Assembly: GCA_047495785.1 (NCBI GenBank)
Contig: JBLDXI010000013.1
Span: 682,001-746,000, forward strand
Source: Lepidodermella squamata
Lineage: Eukaryota; Gastrotricha
Length of the DNA stretch: 64,000 bases
Direction of reading: 5' to 3'
Positions within the stretch are counted from its first letter, which is position 1. The number at the start of each line of letters is the position of its first letter. The notes beneath the pieces were generated by a model. It had not been told where the DNA came from. It saw nothing but the letters and a program-made list of their open reading frames with translations, and searched no databases. Below, piece after piece: positions 58,762-64,000 of this stretch. The translations under genes and the position numbers were made by a program.

Positions 58762-58909
58762 ATTTGAACAACGGCACGGTACATTAATATCTACAATGAT
58801 ATAATGACATATATAACGAACTCCAGTGATAATCTAATGATCAATCTAGTGACACAGCATATAATTTATAATGCGAATGTATATTACCTAATATATGTTA
58901 CATATCAAA

Positions 58910-61288
58910 TCAAATTATTCTTTTCCTTCGAATGCAAGTGGGACTGATCCACGTTGCTGAAGTTGAAGCTGAGAAGAGCAATACTGTGGAAGATATTACA
59001 ATCATCTGCTCAGCCTCGGTTTGCAATAGCAGACATATTAGAACACAAGGCAAAGACAGCATCAACGCATTAGCTAGGCCATACCACATGTTAGCCAATT
59101 CTGGGCAGAAAACACGAAGAGCCTTGACTACGGCCAACAGTCTCATTGCTGACGGAACTCCGATAAAGATTAAACCGAAAACGTGAGCGATAATTAGTGT
59201 CAAAACCCAAGCGGTCTGATTGTTTGAAATGCAGGTCACGGCTCTGGTTGTCGTGAACGTGTCGGTTTCTGGCGAATAGCCGGTGAGGCGTGGTACGATA
59301 TAGGTATGACATTTTAGCGGATCCCCAACGAACCACGCTAGAAGTAGAGCTGCAACACACACAGCAGAAAGAATTGCGGATCTGAATGACAGTTCGTCAA
59401 ATCGCGTTAGAGACTGAGGTGAGAGGGCGTTAAAATTACGATTTTGATGATGGCGATAATGACCTCGTTGTGGCGATTTTGCGTCAGGTGAGACAAAGCG
59501 AGATTCAGCGCCGCCACCAGCAAAATTAAGCAAATTAAAGCTGGCAAATGCTGACGATGAAGTTCCATCAAGCATCAAATCCCAATCGCCCATTCTAGAA
59601 TACCAGAAGAGACGAGAACTCAACGCTGAAAATACCACCGAAAGACCCACGGATAACAATACAATACGGCTTATCCATGCTGAGGCGGGGTTTGAATCAT
59701 TTTCCAGGGCGAAAGCGATTGAACTCCCATTCAAAACAATGCATCCAATCAGGCCAATCAACTTGGTCTTCGAATTCAGGGTTTCATTGAATTTTTTAAT
59801 AATCATGACAATTGCTGCCAGTTGACAGATGGCAATGACCGAAGAAATGACAGCTATCGTGAAAAAAGCACGTCGAGAAACTTTTGATATCGCTTCAATA
59901 TTCGACATCTGATCACGAGGAGGCTTTCCGCCCCATGCTTGCCATGCAAATTTGCGAACAGTAACCACTTGGTAGCTGCTGAAATTTGAAGGATCCAAGC
60001 CTAAAGCCCATTTATTAAGCATGTAAAACACTTCAAACCCGGCTTCACGCGACCAGTATGAAATAGCTTCGACATTGTTGTCTATTTGGCCACTTCGAAT
60101 ATTGAACGGCATATGCTGCCCCGTTCGTAGGTTGAAAGATAGCGCCGATCTAAGGACAGACTCATTCGCTGTAAGCATAACCAAATTCGGGTGATTATGA
60201 TAATCTCGAAGAGTAAAATTGAAGCGCTGCCGTAGCAATTTTTCCGTATTATCGAGGGAGATCAGAGCTTGGGCTATTGTGTCGTGGCAGTTGTAACGAT
60301 TTGTGTAATCGGCCGGTTTTACGCTGCGGTTGAACCTTTCCTCCAACGCAGCGTCGAATTCATTAACCGAGTATCCGAGCTCGTTCCTTAACGCCGCTTG
60401 TGGGCCCTCAGGAAAGTTCATGGGGCCGTAGAGAATCGTAAATTTTGCTTGCTCGATAATAATGTGTTGCGAACAACCAGTTGGAACCTGCTCGGGGGTC
60501 AAAGTTGAGGGGTCAACGAAGAAGATTGCGTTAACAATGAAAACATAACGCCTTCCTGTTATACCGAATTTAAATGACTGACAAAAGAAGCGCCAAATCA
60601 TCGGCGTAGAAGCGGCCCAGTAAAGGACTATTATTCGCGCATCGCTGTTTTTCAGCCGCATCACTGTCTCATCATCGACGTCAAGCGTCGCGCCGAAAAA
60701 GATGGTTTCCATTCCGTTCTTAGCCGCCTGCTGCTGAAGAGCCAAGGCGCCGAGGTAATCATTTGAATTTGCGGCGTTCAAAATAATCGCGAACCGCGTC
60801 CAGTTGTTGAGCTTGATGAAATGAGCGATATTTTGCGGCACTTGCTCAGGTAAAACCATCAGATAAAGGTTCTTGTATAATTTGCGATTATTCAAAATCA
60901 ACCCGCTGCAAGTCGGCCCAATATTCACCATATTGATAAGATGGGCAAATGACCCGATCGCCTTACACGAAACTGTGAAGATAGGGCCGACGCTGATCGG
61001 AGAGATGAGCTCGCCTGCTTCGAGGCGGCTCGAAAAGTCAATCGCAGTTTTAGATACGCTAAATTCTGCATCGACTGCGTGTAAATTGACGTGATAATTT
61101 TCCAATATATCAGATCGGTTGTTGGAATAGTCCACAGCGAGTTGATACGACAAACCGCAAGCTTTCTGAGATACCAAACTGACGCCGTTGTCTGCCAGAA
61201 TCGCCAGCATGCTGATGTTGTAGGCCTTTCGAGCCATTACTGCCTTCCAAGCTAGTATTAAGCAAAGTATTATGCAACACGCATTCAT
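58910..61288 (-). CDS. Intronless class C GPCR, GABA-B-receptor-like
   Basis: 792 aa in one exon. Signal peptide (MNACCIILCLILAWKAVMA). A Venus-flytrap ligand-binding domain covers about 25-440, with an internal SGLILNN and several N-glycosylation sites. Seven hydrophobic helices follow from about 475: FFTIAVISSVIAICQLAAIV; KLIGLIGCIVLNGSSIAFAL; IVLLSVGLSVVFSAL; AILSAVCVAALLLAWFV; VLTLIIAHVFGLIFIGV; ALMLSLPCVLICLLL; ISSTVLLFSAS. The juncture WAWGGK-like QAWGGKPPRDQ, the lack of the cysteine-rich linker, and WFVGDPLKCH after TM4 point to the GABA-B branch. The second intracellular loop is unusually long (about 65 residues, Gly/Ser/His-rich). Ligand unknown. Lack of introns beside intron-rich neighbours may mean retroposition. 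Confidence 0.8.
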   Translation of the reverse strand: MNACCIILCLILAWKAVMARKAYNISMLAILADNGVSLVSQKACGLSYQLAVDYSNNRSDILENYHVNLHAVDAEFSVSKTAIDFSSRLEAGELISPISVGPIFTVSCKAIGSFAHLINMVNIGPTCSGLILNNRKLYKNLYLMVLPEQVPQNIAHFIKLNNWTRFAIILNAANSNDYLGALALQQQAAKNGMETIFFGATLDVDDETVMRLKNSDARIIVLYWAASTPMIWRFFCQSFKFGITGRRYVFIVNAIFFVDPSTLTPEQVPTGCSQHIIIEQAKFTILYGPMNFPEGPQAALRNELGYSVNEFDAALEERFNRSVKPADYTNRYNCHDTIAQALISLDNTEKLLRQRFNFTLRDYHNHPNLVMLTANESVLRSALSFNLRTGQHMPFNIRSGQIDNNVEAISYWSREAGFEVFYMLNKWALGLDPSNFSSYQVVTVRKFAWQAWGGKPPRDQMSNIEAISKVSRRAFFTIAVISSVIAICQLAAIVMIIKKFNETLNSKTKLIGLIGCIVLNGSSIAFALENDSNPASAWISRIVLLSVGLSVVFSALSSRLFWYSRMGDWDLMLDGTSSSAFASFNLLNFAGGGAESRFVSPDAKSPQRGHYRHHQNRNFNALSPQSLTRFDELSFRSAILSAVCVAALLLAWFVGDPLKCHTYIVPRLTGYSPETDTFTTTRAVTCISNNQTAWVLTLIIAHVFGLIFIGVPSAMRLLAVVKALRVFCPELANMWYGLANALMLSLPCVLICLLLQTEAEQMIVISSTVLLFSASTSATWISPTCIRRKRII

Positions 61289-61604
61289 CTTTGAAATATA
61301 TTATCGCACTAAAATATCGCTTTGAGAGCTTAATTTTCACTGAGAGTTCAACTCCCACTCATTTTATCTACGGAAAGAAGAGTTCCTAAGAAATCCGAAA
61401 CTGCAGCATTATATCTGAGCTTCCGCTCTCACATGCGTAATTGAGCGGAAGGAACCATTCGAACGCCGAGGTCACCAGTCTCAAAATCCATCAGGAGCAG
61501 CCCCAAATTTTGAAAAAAAACACCGGAAAATTACTCAAAATTCGCAACAATTTATTCACAACAAATATTATCAAAAAGTCAAACTCGGATAATATAAAAA
61601 ATAT
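61289..61604. other. MED15 3' UTR and GPCR promoter
   Basis: 316 bp. A minus-strand AATAAA at 61551-61556, about 50 bp after the MED15 stop, is the likely poly(A) signal. The remainder should contain the GPCR promoter. Confidence 0.5.
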
Positions 61605-64000
61605 TCAGCTTTTCAAAGAAATAGCAGCGGCTTCGTGAAGATTGACGAGCTGAACAAGGCTCGGCGCCCGAGTCGCCTCGAGCAGGCTAACAAGCATGGA
61701 CCCATAACGCTTCTTCAGCGCTGCGGAATAAGCGTCCAACTCGGCGGCCGGTGAAAATAGCACCTCCGGCATCTCGCCGAGCGAGTCCGGGTACAACGCC
61801 GGTATCATCAGCGAGACAGACGGCACGCCGGCATCTCTCATAAGCGGGCAGTTCGGAGTCAGGCTAACAACAGCGCGCGAGCTGGCCGGAAAAGATTCCT
61901 CAGCATCATCGTCCCAAATAGGGTAAGTCTGGCAGTCGTTGGAAATGATCGTGTAATTTTGCGATAGAAAGCGAAGTTCGCGCTGAGCTGGCCGCGAAAG
62001 GTAACCAAACTCAGGAAATACAACAGGCACTTCGTCCGGGTTGACTTTCCGACAATCGACCTTACCCTGCGCCAATTTTTCGCGCCACTCGTCACCAATA
62101 TCACAAGAGAAGTCGTCATCAGCCAGAATAGTTGCACCGTAACGCTCATTCGTAAGAGCGTGAAATTTTTCGACCTGAACGTTTTTCGCGTCGGCCTCTA
62201 CTTTTGTTGCTGCAGCTGTAGCTTTCTCCAGAGCTTTCGCGAACATTTGCACAGCAACATCCGGAAAGCTGGCGCTCTTTGCCAGCAAAAGCTTCACGTG
62301 ATCTTCGGCCTTTTGTAAAAACTGCATCGTCAAACCGTCAACTTTTTGCTGATCAATTATATCATAGACCAGCTTCAGATTTTGAATGTTACTGCCGAAG
62401 TGTTTGCCAGTTGTTTGGGTGCTCTTCGAAAGTGTTTCAATGACGAACTTCAGTGAATCTTTGTACGAACGCATTTGCTGAAGTTTCTCGCGCAGTTCCG
62501 ACTCGCTTGCGACAGCACTCGGCGCGCTAATTGTTACATTGGGCGGTGGTGCTGCAGTTGAAACTGTTTTCGCCGGTGGTTCCTTATTTTCGGCTACAGT
62601 TTCCACCGGTTTCGTTATAATCTGCTTAATCGGGACATCTTTCACTTCAGGAGCAGGAGTTGGTATCGCCGGAATTGTAACAACTTGCTGTACCGAGCCA
62701 ATAGGGCTGATTGATGAATTTGATTCGGACACGCCTCGTTTCGAAGAGGCGACACTAGCAGGTGCCACAGAAGATGGCTTTGCAGAAATGGAAGGGGATG
62801 GCGTTGGCAGAATTGGAGGTTCAACAGACATCGGCTGTAGCTTGACATTAGGAACTACAGCCGTAGTCTGCTGTTGTCCGATGATAATCGACCGAACTGG
62901 TATTTGATGTTCAGGTGGCGTAGAGGGCACCTTTGCCGGCAAATGTGGTAGCGGGTTGGCTGGCGGAGGCGCCGCGAGGTATTCGATAAGGGTCGTCGGT
63001 TCGCGCATCATCGCACCCGTTGGCCTATTACTGGGGGCTGTTACATTCGGAGCAGCTGAGCGTTCGTACGGCGTCCGTGCTCGAATTGCAGGCATCGCTG
63101 CTTTCTGCTCGTGATGCCTTTGAACTTGGGAGTAGCCGCTTGACTGCTGCTGCTGTTGCTGCTGCTGCTGAGGTTGATTCATAGCTCGAGCAGGCTGCGG
63201 GTCATACGACGGTCCTGTTCTCATGCCGCCGCCCAACGGGTAGGCATTGGGCGCGGCTTGCTGCTGCTGTCGTGCACCACCCGCCATTTGACCTCCAGGA
63301 ACTACTCGCTGCTGCGCCGGTATTATTTGAGGTGGATTGGTTGCATACGAGCTTGGATAAGATTGCTGGGGATGAATGGGAGGGGCTGGAGGGGGAGGAG
63401 CCGGTTGGGCGTACTCATTCGTATTTTGGTACTGGTAGTAACCACTCGACATATTGCCATTATTCGGGAGGATTCTAGGCGTTGGCGGAACCATGTTGTT
63501 GGCCCAAGGTTCTTGCACGGACCCAGCCATGCTTGAGCTACCAATATCTTGCCTGCCTTGAATATTCGAATAGCTCAAATGCTGAGTTGCCTGTGGCTGC
63601 TGCTGCTGTGGTGGTTGTGCAGGGTAAGGCCGAGAAGCCATTGCAGTAGGCCTAATTTGAGGCTGATTTACCATCGGCTGATTCATCTGTTGCCACTGTT
63701 GGCTGACTGGGGGACCAGGATTAGGCGCCCATGTTTGATGCTGTTGAGGTTGGGGTTGAGCTACAGGAGGAGGCAAGTCAATGTAAATAGGCTGCCGATT
63801 ACTAGGATATTGGTGTTGTTGTTGCTGTTGATACTGATCGGCCTGTTGTTGCAAGTTTTGAATATAAGCCTCAATTTTCTGCTGATACTGAGCCGCCCAT
63901 GTTGAGCTTCTGTAGAATTCGGCTTCAATGGCGGCCGCACTTCGACCGTCGTGATTTAGATGCGGCGCGTTCCTGAAAACCTCCTGAATCCGGCGTATGA
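61605..64000 (-). CDS. MED15: Mediator complex subunit 15 (partial, 5' end outside window)
   Basis: One open exon running off the window edge, about 798 codons visible. The first ~50 residues (IRRIQEVFRNAPHLNHDGRS, then FYRSSTWAAQYQQKIEAYIQ) match the second half of a KIX domain. A long Gln/Pro-rich region with several poly-Q runs follows (about 63140-63180 and 63800-63850). The conserved C-terminal half has VYDIIDQQKVDGLTMQFLQK and WREKLAQGKVDCRKV. It ends in the MED15 C-terminal fold with PSVSLMIPALYPDSLGEMPE. MED15 sits in the Mediator tail; its KIX domain binds activators such as SREBP. Domain order and low-complexity linkers fit ARC105/MDT-15. The start codon and N-terminal KIX helix lie beyond 64000. 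Confidence 0.85.
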   Translation of the reverse strand, partial: IRRIQEVFRNAPHLNHDGRSAAAIEAEFYRSSTWAAQYQQKIEAYIQNLQQQADQYQQQQQHQYPSNRQPIYIDLPPPVAQPQPQQHQTWAPNPGPPVSQQWQQMNQPMVNQPQIRPTAMASRPYPAQPPQQQQPQATQHLSYSNIQGRQDIGSSSMAGSVQEPWANNMVPPTPRILPNNGNMSSGYYQYQNTNEYAQPAPPPPAPPIHPQQSYPSSYATNPPQIIPAQQRVVPGGQMAGGARQQQQAAPNAYPLGGGMRTGPSYDPQPARAMNQPQQQQQQQQQSSGYSQVQRHHEQKAAMPAIRARTPYERSAAPNVTAPSNRPTGAMMREPTTLIEYLAAPPPANPLPHLPAKVPSTPPEHQIPVRSIIIGQQQTTAVVPNVKLQPMSVEPPILPTPSPSISAKPSSVAPASVASSKRGVSESNSSISPIGSVQQVVTIPAIPTPAPEVKDVPIKQIITKPVETVAENKEPPAKTVSTAAPPPNVTISAPSAVASESELREKLQQMRSYKDSLKFVIETLSKSTQTTGKHFGSNIQNLKLVYDIIDQQKVDGLTMQFLQKAEDHVKLLLAKSASFPDVAVQMFAKALEKATAAATKVEADAKNVQVEKFHALTNERYGATILADDDFSCDIGDEWREKLAQGKVDCRKVNPDEVPVVFPEFGYLSRPAQRELRFLSQNYTIISNDCQTYPIWDDDAEESFPASSRAVVSLTPNCPLMRDAGVPSVSLMIPALYPDSLGEMPEVLFSPAAELDAYSAALKKRYGSMLVSLLEATRAPSLVQLVNLHEAAAISLKS

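Overview
This window is nuclear DNA from a small-intron invertebrate animal, probably a bilaterian. All genes are eukaryotic and most are cut by GT-AG introns of roughly 45-60 bp. Intergenic stretches carry paired polyadenylation signals and retroelement relics. Homologues of CFAP90 (an axonemal microtubule inner protein) and WDR54 suggest motile cilia or flagellated sperm, which argues against a nematode. A LIN-41/TRIM71 gene with let-7-type sites in its apparent 3' UTR fits Bilateria. The sequence alone does not let me name the phylum.

Left part (1-24.8 kb). The end of a small cysteine-rich, probably GPI-anchored secreted protein (+) is followed by CFAP90 and WDR54 (both -). A divergent promoter then leads to cyclin E (+), whose C-terminus keeps a Cdc4/FBW7-type degron. 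Cyclin E converges on an unknown coiled-coil gene (-) and the two have interleaved poly(A) signals. Next are a LIN-41/TRIM71 gene (-) with a roughly 3 kb apparent 3' UTR holding four let-7 seed matches, a 4.4 kb stretch without coding signal, and the kinase gene SNRK (- , seven exons, with possible small exons on the opposite strand inside its big intron).

Middle left (24.8-30.4 kb). This is repeat-rich and gene-poor. It holds two copies of a hairpin element with a compensatory stem change, another long hairpin, a short piggyBac-like MITE bounded by TTAA, a decayed Penelope-like retroelement (RT and GIY-YIG remains) and an adjoining hammerhead-ribozyme-like motif. TIMM23 and a small unknown gene follow (both +).

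Centre (32-45.7 kb). Two tandem thioester-containing protein genes (TEP/CD109 family, -) both have the GCGEQ thioester. The upstream one (TEP-B) carries five candidate mutually exclusive exons encoding the bait-like hypervariable segment, all phase 0 to phase 2. The downstream one (TEP-A) has a single such exon. The two share a nearly identical tract around the thioester that looks like gene conversion. This innate-immune locus is the most interesting part of the window.

Right part (46-64 kb). Two tandem eIF2-beta genes (-) share internal exon structure, but the second is clearly divergent. Then come an LC8 dynein light chain (-), a secreted SGNH hydrolase (+), a small gene with a myristoylation-type N-terminus (+), an intronless class C GPCR resembling GABA-B receptors (-), and the 3' part of MED15 (-), which runs off the window.

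Exon coordinates were worked out by hand from splice consensus, reading phase and family similarity. No transcript evidence or alignment was available.
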